This document shows positions 35,443 through 46,900 of a DNA stretch of 64,000 nt, piece by piece. The DNA lies in contig NC_083527.1 of NCBI RefSeq assembly GCF_032362555.1, forward strand, positions 5,642,001-5,706,000. Direction: 5' to 3'. A program made the position numbers and the translations under genes. This DNA comes from Amyelois transitella. Taxonomy: Eukaryota > Arthropoda > Insecta > Lepidoptera > Pyralidae. The notes under the pieces are model-generated. The model had not been told where the DNA came from. It saw only the letters and a program-made list of their open reading frames with translations, and did not search any database. Position 1 is the stretch's first letter; each line of letters begins with the position of its first letter.

Positions 35443-37613
35443 CTAAATTCTTCTGTGTTTCTCTTTCTTCCTCTTCTTCTTCAACTTATTGACGACGCAC
35501 GCACAAAACTCAGTGTGTGGAGTGACCAGGACTTCAATATGATGGGTCTCGATTCTGAATGCCACTAGTTGGTCGAACACATCCTGTTGGCCATGAATTA
35601 TAAACTAAGGCATTAGCTTTATACCGTAGCTTCGCCTGTGTAAATATTAACATACATACATATGGTCACGCCTACATCCCTTGCGGGGTAGACAGAGCCA
35701 ACAGTCTTGAAAAGACTGAATGGCCACGTTCAGCTATTTGGCTTAATGATAGAATTGAGATTCAAATAGTGACAAGTTGCTAGCCCATCGCCTAGAAAAG
35801 AATCCCAAGTATGTAAGCCTATCCCTTAGTCGCCTTTTACGACATCCATGGGAAAGAGACTCCATCTCGTCCTATTCTTTTTTGTATTGGTGCCGGGAAC
35901 CACACGGCACTAAATAAAATGTAAACATAAAATTTCCGCTATTCCCCTTCCTGTGAGAATTGCCAAAACAGAAGCCTATTATCAAGATCTAAAGTATACC
36001 TAAGTGTAACAAGTCTCGTCAAAATCGGTCCAGTGGTTAACTGTTAAGAGTTACTTAGTACTTATTTACTAGACCTACCAGACGAGCACGGAAGCTTGTA
36101 CTATGTGTGGTGAATGTGTATTCCCTTAGTCGATTTTAACAACATCCACGGGAAAGACAAAAAGGCGTAAAGTCGTAAGTCGTAAAAGGCGACTAAGGGA
36201 TAGGCTTATAAACATTAAGCCAAGCAGCTGATCGTGGCCTATCAGTCTCTTTAAGACTGTTGGCTCTGTCTACCCCGCAAGGGATATACAGACGTGATTA
36301 TATGTATGTATGTTATTTAAATTTCTATGGTGTAGTTATAAGAAAGTGTTTACAATTTCAGAAAGGGCTTGCGTGATCATCGTTCCCAGCTTAGGTAGGC
36401 TGGCTGCTAAAGTCTGCGTCATGGCGGCGGGAGTCGTAGCAAATTGTATCTGACCTAAACAAACGAGATTGTTTTAAAATTATTTCAATGTTTTAACAGT
36501 GTCACGGATGTCAGAACTCCATTGTTTTTTATATAAATTTCTTTCCGTGATCGAACTGGAAGGAAGAAAGCCAGGAAGACGTAAATTAAGTATGATGAAT
36601 AAATAAAAATAAAATAAATAAATCTATAAGGGACAAATTATATAGATTGAGTTAGCGTCGAAGTAAGTTCGAGACTTGTATTACGAGATACTAACTCAAC
36701 GATACTATATTATAATAAATACTTATATAGATAAACATCCAAGACCCAGGCCAATCAGAGAAAGTTCTTTTCTCATCATGCCCAGGCCGGGATTCGAACC
36801 CGGGACCTCCGGTGTCACAGTCAAGCGTAGGTACCTACTACCGCTGCGCCACAGAGGCCGTCTAAAAATAAAAGTGAGAATATCATTAACATCTGTGATT
36901 TAAGGTGATTACCGTTTTTTATAAACATACTTCCTACCACACCCTGGTTACTCTCGATTCTTTGTATAATGTCCAAAGTGTCGTCGTCTAATTTCTGAAA
37001 AATGTTTATTGTAATATTAAGTAACTATAATAAAAAACTGCAGCCTGATCAGAGAGGTATTTAGCGTAAAATTTTAGTAAAACACAGCCTGAATTATGCA
37101 ATCCAGGATCATTGGTTATAGTTTATAGGCGTACCTCGGGTTCCTCTCAAATTTGTTAATTTTATCAATATGAACAATGTAATGTCACTTTTTGTGCCAA
37201 ATAAACATATTTCTTTCTCTAATTTGTAACGGGAGCGACAATTCGGGCTCGACCGCCACAAAGGGAAGATCTCCCGCCAGGCTAGGTGTAATGCCTGGGG
37301 AACCGCGGCTCCGACGATGTTGTGTCGGAGGTTATATACATATATGCTCCAGTCCGTGAAAACTTTGCTTGCGCGATTTAGACTTTTCGCTGTTTTTGAC
37401 TGATAGTGTCGCGTGATTTTATTTTTGGTGACTTGTGTCGTATAAATGTCGCCACACTTTTTCTCTAGTGAGGAGACGCTACCAGGACTAACGCGAGGAG
37501 AATGATAAAACGGATGGTTGGTTAGCAAGGGCTGTTTGATGAGAAAAAGAGAGAGAATATAGAAAAGGGACGAGGCTTACCTTGTCATCAGCAACTGCAA
37601 CTTTTTCTGTCAT
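35443..37613 (-). CDS. Roadblock/LC7 paralogue B with basic tail, 4 exons
   Basis: Exons in order are 37613-37581, 36994-36913, 36454-36354 and 35583-35443. All junctions are GT-AG with phases 0, 1, 0 and the product is 118 aa. LC7 blocks: DTLDIIQRIESNQGVVGSMF, then GQIQFATTPAAMTQTLAASL, TMITQALSEI, and FDQLVAFRIETHHIEVLVTP. The last exon ends in a lysine/arginine-rich tail (KLKKKRKKEKHRRI) that replaces the short hydrophilic end of roadblock. Exon 3 is 101 nt as in the canonical gene. A dynein light-chain role is inferred from the fold. The basic tail could add nuclear, RNA or microtubule binding. Introns contain SINE-A, SINE-B and repeat F. Confidence 0.85.
35647..35909 (-). repeat. SINE-A full-length copy
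   Basis: Complete from (CATA)n to 'gggaaccacacggcac', flanked by taaata on both sides. In intron 3 of paralogue B. Confidence 0.9.
36176..36312 (+). repeat. SINE-A copy with internal deletion
   Basis: 'gtcgtaaaaggcgactaagg' joins directly to 'cattaagccaagcagctgat', skipping about 60 bp, then ends in tatgtatgtatg. A small reversed shard lies at 36124-36160. Confidence 0.75.
36613..36862 (-). repeat. SINE-B full-length copy
   Basis: Runs on minus from the tRNA-like head (GGCGCAGCGGTAGTAGGTAC region, B box GGGTTCGAATCCC) through 'tagtatctcgtaatacaagt' to 'aatttgtccc'. In intron 2 of paralogue B. Confidence 0.85.
37262..37390. repeat. Dispersed repeat F, copy 2
   Basis: Matches 10088-10185 over 'cccgccaggctag', 'atgcctggggaaccgcg', 'cgacgatgtt' and 'aaaactttgcttgcgcgatt', with an extra 25-30 bp in the middle. 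Located in intron 1 of paralogue B. Confidence 0.55.
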
Positions 37614-37743
37614 CACGAAATTAAATTAGGTAGAACATAAAATAAATAATAGTAAATAATATATGTAAAATATATCAAATTTTCAAAAAATTTAAGCATT
37701 TAGCAAAATGTTAATTTAAAATCTAGTTGGTTGAATTTGATAT

Positions 37744-37990
37744 GTGCCGTGTGGTTCCCGACACCAATACAAAAAGGAATAGGACAACTCCATCTCTCCC
37801 ATGGATGTCGTAAAAGGCGACTAAGGGATAGGCTTATAAACTTGGGATCTTCTTGTAGGCGATGGATTAGCAACCTGTCACTATTTTAATCTCAATTCTT
37901 TTATCAAGCCAAAAAGCTGAGCGTGGTCCATCAGTCTTTTAAAGACTCTGTCTAGCCCGTAAGAGACATAGACGTGACTATGTGACGTGA
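37744..37990 (+). repeat. SINE-A copy
   Basis: Head 'gtgccgtgtggttcccgaca' to 'gacatagacgtgactatgtg'. The tail is interrupted. It lies upstream of paralogue B's start. Confidence 0.85.
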
Positions 37991-38175
37991 CGAATGTACA
38001 TATGTATGCAAAAATAAAACAAAAATCAAGTATAAACTACTCCAAAACTGAGTGCAATACCGTTTCGGAAACAGTTATTAAAATGCAATGTTAGTCCTCG
38101 CGCTATTAGTGCATTTTATGAGGAAAGTTGTATAAAGTTGGCGCGCGGCACCAAAACAGGCGGAGAAACTGTTGA

Positions 38176-38255
38176 ATGGCCTCCGTGGCGCAGCTGTAGT
38201 GCACTTGTCTGTGTCACCGGAGGTCCTCGGGTTCGAATCCCGGCAGTTCTAAGTT
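38176..38255 (+). repeat. SINE-B tRNA-like head
   Basis: A box 'gtggcgcagctgtagtgcac' and B box GGGTTCGAATCCC are present, but the SINE-B body does not follow. Confidence 0.65.
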
Positions 38256-38337
38256 TTGAAGATTGGATTCCCAGAATTCGCGCGGGGCAAGACTTTTCAA
38301 AATACACGAGAGAGGCCAATGTCGTATTCTAGTTTAC

Positions 38338-38770
38338 TTCTTCCACCTGGCTTTAGTCCAGGTTGCGTCCTCACCTCTCTGGAGAGGAGCCCGGGGTATG
38401 CCTTTGACCATGGATCCTAGATTGGATGAGTCAGGTGTTTTAACTGACTTAAAAAAAAGGACGAGGTTTCTCAATTCGACCGTATATGTATATATATTTA
38501 CACGAAACGACTCCCTTTTGACCTCTGCAACCTTTTACATGTAAACTCAACCCGTATTGGATCCATGGTTACACATCCAGGTGCCTGAATGTGCAGGTTT
38601 CCTCACGGTGTTTTCCCTCACCGTACGAGCATCGGTTAGTATTCAAACTAATGCACATAACTTCGGAAATAGACATTGGTACATGGTCGAGATGGGATTT
38701 CAACCTGTTCCTGTCTGTGCATCACGCATTTTCACCTGGCACCTTACCCATTCGACCAACGACGCTCTTA
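38338..38770 (-). repeat. SINE-C full-length copy
   Basis: On minus it has a tRNA-like start (GAGCGTCGTTGGTCGAATGG), then 'ggtgagggaaaacaccgtga', 'gaaacctgcacattcagg', 'tgtaaccatggatccaatac' and 'gcaaaaggttgcagaggtc' type blocks. It is the family reference in this window. Confidence 0.8.
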
Positions 38771-38793
38771 AAATTATTCGAGGCGCTTTCTAG

Positions 38794-39081
38794 TCTATAC
38801 TAATATTATAAAGCTGAAGAGTTTGTTTGTTTGAACGCGCTTATCTCAGGAACTACTGGTTCGAATTGAAAAATTATTTTTGAGTTGAATAGATCATTTA
38901 TCGAGGAAGACTTTAGGCTATAAAACATCACGCTGCAACTATTACGAGAGAAGAAATAATGGAAAATGTGAAAAAACGGGCAAAATTATTCCTCCTTGAG
39001 GGCTTCAATGGTGCCCAAAATAAATATTCCTCGTGGCTCAAAATAAATATTCCACGTGGATGAAGTCGCGGGCACAGCTAG
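38794..39081 (+). mobile_element. Non-autonomous Helitron, complete (288 bp)
   Basis: Starts TCTATACTAATATTATAAAG and 'ctgaagagtttgtttgtttg', ends 'gtcgcgggcacagCTAG' before T. The interior 'tggttcgaattgaaaaatta' is shared with the copies at 40012, 48069 and 33105. Confidence 0.85.
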
Positions 39082-39261
39082 TATTCTATAAAAAAGAGAT
39101 TAAACGCAGTCAGAGCTAAGTTTTACCGCAAAAAAGTTACGAACAAACATGTCGCGCAAAACTTTGGCAACAAAAAAATTAATATGTTTCTTCTTACATC
39201 AGCTTTTTCAAAGCGCTTGAGCTTTTTGGTTCAATTACTTATTTTTACGTGTGGTGGCGTG

Positions 39262-39325
39262 CCGTGGTGCCGTGTGGTTCCCGGTACCAATACAATGAAG
39301 AATAAGACCACTCCATCTCACTCAA
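39262..39325 (+). repeat. SINE-A head fragment
   Basis: 'gtgccgtgtggttcccggta' to 'agaccactccatctcac', cut short before an RTE fragment. Confidence 0.75.
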
Positions 39326-39386
39326 TCTAGTTGTATCTGAAGTAGTTTTATATTCATTCATATTTTTTAATGATAGAACTGAGGGT

Positions 39387-39693
39387 AGGTTGGGATGGTT
39401 CGGTCATGTGGAGAGGATGAATGAAAACAGGTTGACTAAGCAGATAGGTATACAAGGAGAGTGTGGAGGGAAAGGTCGGAGTGGGAAGACCTAGACGAAC
39501 GTATCTTGATCAAATTAAGGACGTCCTGGTAAAGGGTCAGGTCAAAAGTAGCCGAAACCGCCGAGCTTGCATGAAGAGAGTTATGAATGTGGATGAAGCG
39601 AAGGAAGTATGCAGAGATCGTGGCAAGTGGAAAGAGGTAGTCTCTGCCTACCCCTCCGGGAAAGAGGCGTGATTTTATGTATGTATGTATGTA
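39387..39693 (+). mobile_element. RTE-like LINE 3' fragment
   Basis: Codes for the same C-terminal peptides as the copies at 11811 and 61009 (EGKVGVGRPRRTYLDQIKD, NRRACMKRVMNVDEAKEVC), reaching the natural stop after PSGKEA at 39672 and the (TATG)n tail. Confidence 0.8.
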
Positions 39694-39696
39694 TAG

Positions 39697-39765
39697 AACT
39701 GAGATTCAGACAGTTACAGTTTGCTAGCCCATCGCCTAAAACAAGAATCCCAAGTTTATAAACCT
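39697..39765 (-). repeat. SINE-A shard
   Basis: 'agaactgagattcagacag' to 'aatcccaagtttataaacc' only. Confidence 0.6.
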
Positions 39766-40011
39766 TTGTATGTGATAATCTGCGCAGGAGAAGACATCTA
39801 TGACTTAGTTGAATAACTACTTAGCGTCAGATCTTTTGAAAAGACATCATAGGGCCGCGATTCAAATTTGTGTTTCGTTGTATGACGATTTTCCTGTAGC
39901 ATAATGATAATCTTTATAGATATCACGGTTACGGTATTGCTTTATCTGTTGATAAGGCCGCCTTCTTATGACCACAGATATAATAATGTTTAGTAATGAA
40001 CGTATTAAATA

Positions 40012-40231
40012 CTAGCTGTGCCCGCGACTTCAATTGAGGGCTTCTCAAGGATGAATAATTTACCCCGATTTTATTCAATTTTTCCATTATTTCTTCGCTC
40101 CTAATAGTTTCAGCGTGATGTTGTATAGCTTAAAGCCTTCCTCGATAAATGGTCTATTCAACCCAAAAAGATTATTTTAATTCGAACCAGTAGTTCCTGA
40201 GATTAGCGCGTTCAAACAAACAAACTTTTCA
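40012..40231 (-). mobile_element. Non-autonomous Helitron, 5' end clipped
   Basis: On plus it opens CTAGCTGTGCCCGCGACTTC after an A and follows the same interior as 38794-39081 in reverse, ending at 'caaacaaacaaacttttc'. The TC end is missing. Confidence 0.8.
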
Positions 40232-40498
40232 TGGCAATTTAAACAAACCGATCAAGTACAGGTAAGGCTAAGGGTAAGGGAATGGTAAGGTAATGGTACG
40301 GAACCATTATCACGTTTGTCGTAAACCCTGTTTAATAAAATTGCTTAAAAGTAACGTTTGTTAATGGTCTTCCTATAATAATAACATGTTTTTTTGTTTA
40401 TGGATATTTTTTGTTTTGCAATTATGATCTCTAGGATATGGTAACCATATAGATAATAATTCATTTGGTGGTTGGCCGCCATTACGTGAAACCCAAAT

Positions 40499-40625
40499 CG
40501 AAAAAAAAACAAATAGTTTTAAATAAATAATGCTGAATGTTTCGTTAGACAATTATAATCGAAAAAAACCCTAATAGAAAAAAAAACAAATAGCTTTAAA
40601 TAAAGAATGCTGAATGTTTCGTTAG
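40499..40625 (+). repeat. Short tandem duplication, ~77-bp period
   Basis: A block 'aaaaaaaaacaaatag.tttaaataaa.aatgctgaatgtttcgttag' occurs twice in succession. Confidence 0.7.
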
Positions 40626-40926
40626 CCATTATTAAACTTAAGGACATGTCCTTACATACCAATTTTTATTAACTCTATGTCAAACAAACCGAACAGATAA
40701 GTCAATCATTATTGTAAAATGTACTCACTGCGAACATGTTGCTTCAAATGTGTGTTTAAATATGTCTTAGTTCATTTCTGTGAAATTTTTGTGTTAATTT
40801 TAGTTATAAGATTTTGGAGTGCGTACAAATAGGGGTGTTTTTTATCAAGTACGAGAAAAGTCTATAGATCTTGCATACCCTGGTGTCAGCTGAGACTGTG
40901 TGTGAAAATGTATTTTGGACTTTAAC

Positions 40927-43900
40927 ATGGAAATGGCTACTTTAAAAGGTAAATATTATGTTTTTGATCTATATGTATATAATCATAAGATCGTTTGTTA
41001 AAAAAATCTTTAGGAAAACGACTTACTACAAGACGTGAAAATAGGTTACCTTAGGGTATGCTTAATCAACTAAATAATACATAATTACATTAAATCTACT
41101 AAGACACAAACAAAATTACAAATAGGTATACTTTTTACAACTTTTTTACGTTAAAACTTTTAAGTTAGTATTTAGTTTCGCGTTGCATTACAATTGATGT
41201 ATTCAAACGGGAATTAAAACGAACTTACGATTTTTTTTACCGTTTTTCGAAATAAGAATTTTTATTTCGAAATTAGTTTTGAAATAAGATTTTTTTTTCG
41301 TCCATCGATTATATTGATTAACGATTTTAATCACTAATATCTTGTCGTCATAGAACTCTGTGTTTGGTGAAAAATAATGTGAATGTAATCGAGAATGTTC
41401 TTTATTGTGAGAGGGAATGAGAAAGAGAGAAACTAGTATTCAAGTATATAGAGATATAGGAAGAGTATGTAGAGAGATAGAGTAGGAAAGGAAGGGAGGA
41501 AAAGAGATAGGAAAGGCGAAAAGAACTGGGAAACTAGTTCAACAATTCAATATCTTTATAATATGGGTATTTGATCGATGACTAACGTTGTATTATTAGG
41601 ACAATGATATCATTTCTTATCTCAAAATGATGTTATCTTATTGTTTTGGTTTTAAAATATCTATTTCAATATTTACGACCGCGGCTTTCCGAATTCCGAT
41701 ATTTCTAAATTCCCTTCTCGCGGTGTTTCAGTTTCACTCTGTACCCAAGTGCACCCCTAAGCCTAATTAACAATTTACATGCAAATTTCAAATCTTTAGA
41801 CTGATCGGTTTGGTTTCTGCGTTGATAAGTCAGTTAATCGGTTAGTCAAGTGTTCTATTTAACATACATACATATAGGCACGTCTACATTCCCTGCGGGG
41901 TAGACAGAGCCAACAGACTTGAAAAGACTGATAGGCCACGTTCTGCTGTTTGGCTTAATGATACAATTGATATTCAAATAGTGACAGGTTGCTAGCCTGT
42001 CGCCTAAATGAAGAATCCTAAATTTATAAGCCATTCCCTTACTCGCCTTTTACAACATCCACGGGGAAAGAGATATAGTGATCCTATTCTTTTTATTTCA
42101 TTGGTGCCGGGAACCACACGGCACTGTACAGCCTGTATATTCGAATTTGGTAGTGTTGCTATTCCGGTATATGAAACAGTGTGGTCTGTGCAACCTTCCT
42201 TGCTCTGTGGTCTGGTTAATAGACAAAAGCAATCCAATATGAAGCCACTAACGCGAAATTACTGACACTATTCTATAATATAATTTATACTGTTTCTACG
42301 TTCAATACGCCGGTTGACTGAGCACGTCTCATAAGACAAAACACAAGTTAAAGTGAAGCGCAGATGTGGCGCCGTAAGTGTGGTAAAATCTAAATACCTA
42401 CGTACCTAAATACAATCACGTCTATATCACTTGCGGGGTAGAGTGAACGTACAATCACGTCTATATACCTTGCTGGGTAGAGAGAGCCAACAGTTTTGAA
42501 AAGACTGAAACGTCGCGTTATCTGTGGTAAAAATCCCCTTTATTACCGTTCTTTTGGGCATTTCGGGAAATGATTGAGTTCCCCGTTAGACCACATAATG
42601 CCAAATATACATACATGCCAAATTTTTCAAAAATCTCTAGGTTATATTTTATACATTTTACAACATCTTAATAAAATACTTTAATACTAGCTTTTGCGCG
42701 GGGCTTCGCTCCCGTGGGAATTTATAGAAAAAAAGCCTATGTTATTGATAAAGGAGAAAATTCTGCAGTGCAGTTTGTTACCGCTTCTTCTGCACTGACG
42801 CTTTGGAAGCGGCAGTAGTTAGTTTTAAGTAATTTATTTGACGTCAACCAATGTTGTGAAACCAAAAGATATGACAATTATTAATTATTATGAAGTGCCC
42901 CATAATAATGAATAAAATGTTTGAATTTGAATTTAAGGTCTATTCTGTCGGCGTACCCACCAAAGTCCGATCTGTAGTTTCTGAGTTTATTCGTTACGGA
43001 CATACAAATCTTCTCCCTTTATTATTATTTTGAATAGGTGGATTCTACTACGGCATCTTCACATCTGTCCACTCGTTGTTCTACAATTTTATAGCCCATA
43101 AAATGAACACCCTTGAAGGAATTTAATAAAATCGCTACATCAGCTCGAGAGAATGCCACTGTATCGGGATTGTGTCAATTTCATGCAATCTAATTTGACG
43201 GGCATCGAGTGGTCAGTTAGGAGTCGCCTGCAAGGCCAAACTTTCATACAACGTGGCTATTTTTATAAATAATACAGGCGTTAAACGCACGCGTAACGTA
43301 CATACATACATATAATCAGGTCTATGTCCCTTACGGGGTAGACAGAGCCGACAGTGTTGAAAAGACTGATTGGCCACGTTCAGCTGTTTAATTTTATATA
43401 TCCGTAAAAGTTTGCTAAATAACGAAAAAAAAATAGGCAGGAGCCCTTTTCCCCCCTTTTCTTTGGTAAAAAAATTACTAGTTTAAACAATTTTAAAATA
43501 GTAATTTTTATACCAAACAAGTACATATTTATTAGCGCAATCATATAGATACTGCATTTTTTTACATAAATGTAGGAAAATACTGATTTCTAACCTTGAA
43601 TTTATCGGTCTTGGAAATTTATCTAACGATACTTAACTTCACGGGGATATCATCTTTAAAATTAAAGAAATAAAGACTATATTGGCATGTCGTACATGAT
43701 TATGGTTGACCGGCCTTGATTGCATGACAAACTATAGGTTTGTTTGTTCTTACGTCAGTAGAATCACCAATCCTTGTTAGATAAGTCTTCTTAAAAATAT
43801 ATTTGAAAAAAAAAAGACTAGCTGAAACGTAGTTTAAGAAAAAAGTAAAAAAAAGTAGTTTCCAAGTTTAAAAAAGGGTGTTCTTAATTTTTTTTTAGGA

Positions 43901-46900
43901 AATCAGTGTCAAATATGTGTAAAAATCGAAATTTAGTTTTAAACTCTGTGTTGAAAATTTTACATTTTACAAATGTTCAAAAAAAAGTTAGATAAAATTA
44001 TGTGTACTAAAGGTGTAATATCATCTCTGTTTGCTAAAGGCAAGTAAGTTTAACATCTCCCTAGATATACATGATACAATTACTGAATTATATTGATAAA
44101 TTACATTGAATAAATAGGCTTTAAGTTAACTTAGCGCCACCTGCTAATCTTGTGTCTGGGTGAAGTTTTATACACAAATTACAGGTTACCTGTAATAGAT
44201 TGCTATAAGTGATAAGGTCGCCTTCCGCTGTTATGTTTTTAATACACGATTGTGAATTTGCTGTAATTTGCAATAGAGTTTTCGTGCACAAGAAAGATAT
44301 TTGAGAAAAAATTAAGTGGTGATTATCAATTAAACAAAATGATTTTTTACAATCTTTTTTATAACTGCAAATACATACGTAAAAAAAAGAATGGAAAATG
44401 ATTGAAATTTTTTCTTAGTTGCTAAAAAATTTATGTATGATTTAATTTTTACACGTGGCTTTGTAGAACCTGTGATATATTTTTTTATCCATGCGCACGA
44501 GTCAACGAGTTCGTAGACACAGATTATTATAAAAGTCCTAGATAACATAAAAAAATATAATACGCACACGTCTCATTTTACGGGGCCGACAGAGCCAATA
44601 GTCTCAAGTCTCGAAGTTTTAATACGTTCATTCGACTTAATGGTAGAATTGAGATTCAGATAGTGACAGGTTGCTCGCCCATCGTCTAAAAGTAGTTTGA
44701 TTGAGTTTTACAAATTCCGTGGAAGAAGAACTAAAATACGATACATACTCTTATTGCATAATATTATACTTGTACTTACCTACTACTAAATAGAATTTCC
44801 GAAGACCAGCGGTTAGAGTTAGGTTACTCAAATCAAGAATCGATTAGCACCGTGTGGTTCCCGGCACTAATAAGAAAAAAATAGGACCACTCCATCTCGT
44901 TCCCATGTATGTCGTTAAAGGGGAATACGGGATATGCTTATAAACTTGGGATTCTCTTTTAGGTGATTGACTCGCAACCTGTCACTATTTGAATGTCAAT
45001 TCTATCATTAAGCCAAATAGCTAAACGTGGCTTATCAGTCTTTTTAAGGCTGTAGGCTTTGTCTTCCCCACGGGGGATATAAACGTGACTATATACGTGT
45101 ATGTATGTATTATACCTGTACTTAGGTACTACTAAATATAATTAATCCAGAAATTAGAATACGTAAAAAGAAATAAAAAAGAATACGTAAAAAGTAAAAA
45201 GAAATCCGAAATCCAGCGGTAAGAGTTAGGTTACCCAAATCAAGAAACAATAAGAAGATAATGAAAAACCTCTCTTTACAGATGTAGAACAGGGTGTCCC
45301 TGAGGAGAGAGACAGCCATGAACCGCTTCTTGGAACTATTTACGAAAATGGTCAACAGCCCAAAATCCCGCACAGACCAGTCAACTTACCATCTTTTGAC
45401 ACATGGTAAGAACCAAGTTACATACATACATACATACATATGGTCACGTCTATATCCCTTGCGGGGTAGACAGAGCCAACAGTCTTGAAAATACTGAATG
45501 GCCACGTTCAGCTATTTGGCTTAATGATAGAATTGAAATTCAAATAGTGACAGAACAGAAGAAGAATTCAAAGTTAGTAAGCCTACCCCTTAGTCGCCTT
45601 TTACGACATCCATGGGAAAGAGATGGAGTGGTCCTATTCTTTTTTTGTATTGGTGCCGGGAACCACACGGCAAGAACCAAGTTATTTGTTAGTTTACCAT
45701 GAGTGTGAGTTTCCAATACTGATATCAGAATTTTAGACCGCCTTAAGGCATATATTTACATACATACATTTAATCACGTCTATATACCTTGCAGCGTAGA
45801 CAAATATTTTAGTCTTGTAAAGACTGAAAGGCCACGTTCAGCTGTATGGCTTAATGATGGAATAGAGATTCAAATAGTGACAAGTAGCTAGCCCGTCGCC
45901 TACAAGAGAAATTCCAAGTTTATAAACCTATCTCTTAATTAGCCTGTTACGACATCCATAGAGATAAAGAGTGGTTCTTTTCTTAAGTGCCGGAAACCAC
46001 ACGGCACACAGTCGGAACCAAAGCCTTGACTTGCCTTTGGAAGTACGGAGGCCGATGAAGGTGTTTGAGAAAATTTCGTGCCACTTAATGTCACCAATCC
46101 AAGTGGTAAGCGCTGATCTTCATGAGCCTGTTAACAATTCTACCTCATCAGAATGTCACTAGTCATGGGACTTTTGGGACAAAATCATCACATTTGTTTC
46201 ACCTCATCAGGAAAAGTGGATAGGACTGAAATTTTGGACCTCAAATTCTTAGACATTATTTGACAAGACAGTTTTTTTGTGTAGGTTTCCCTTCCTCTCA
46301 CTTTCTCCTGATTGGAGCCGGTTTGATGTGCGTTTATAAGACTTAAAAGATATATTCCTCCAGGAACCTGCCGCGCCACTACCCTTCAAACCTCACCATG
46401 TTCGATTCCACTCCATCGTCAGAGCCGTCGACAGTCAACAACACACCTCTCGGAGAAGGCGTGGACAACCTCCCGAAGAGATGGAGAAGAAGTGACAGAA
46501 GACTGAGAAGATTGAACACGGAACTGTTGGAAGCTATTGAGACACATGATGTGGAGGAAGTGGAAAGGTTTGTGAATCGTTAGTTTTGTACAAATAAATA
46601 TAAATATAAACGGGACAAATTACACAGATTAAGTTAGCCTTGAAGTAAGTTCGAGACTTGTGTTACGAGATACTAACTCAACGATACTATATTTTATAAC
46701 ATCCAAAATTCTAGCCAATCACAAAAAGTTATTTTCTCATCAAAATTCAAATTCAAATTCAAAATTTTTATTCATTATTATAGGATACTATATATCGCTT
46801 AATAATTGTCGTATGGTTTAACAACATTGGTTGACGTCAAATAAATTACTTAAAAACTAAGTTTACTGCCGCTTCCAAGGCGTCAGTGCAGAAGAAGCGG

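Noticed and set aside
45122-45373. Hydrophobic minus-strand frame of 83 codons
   Set aside because: Driven by T-rich intron DNA and overlapping ankyrin exon 2 antisense; no recognisable domain.
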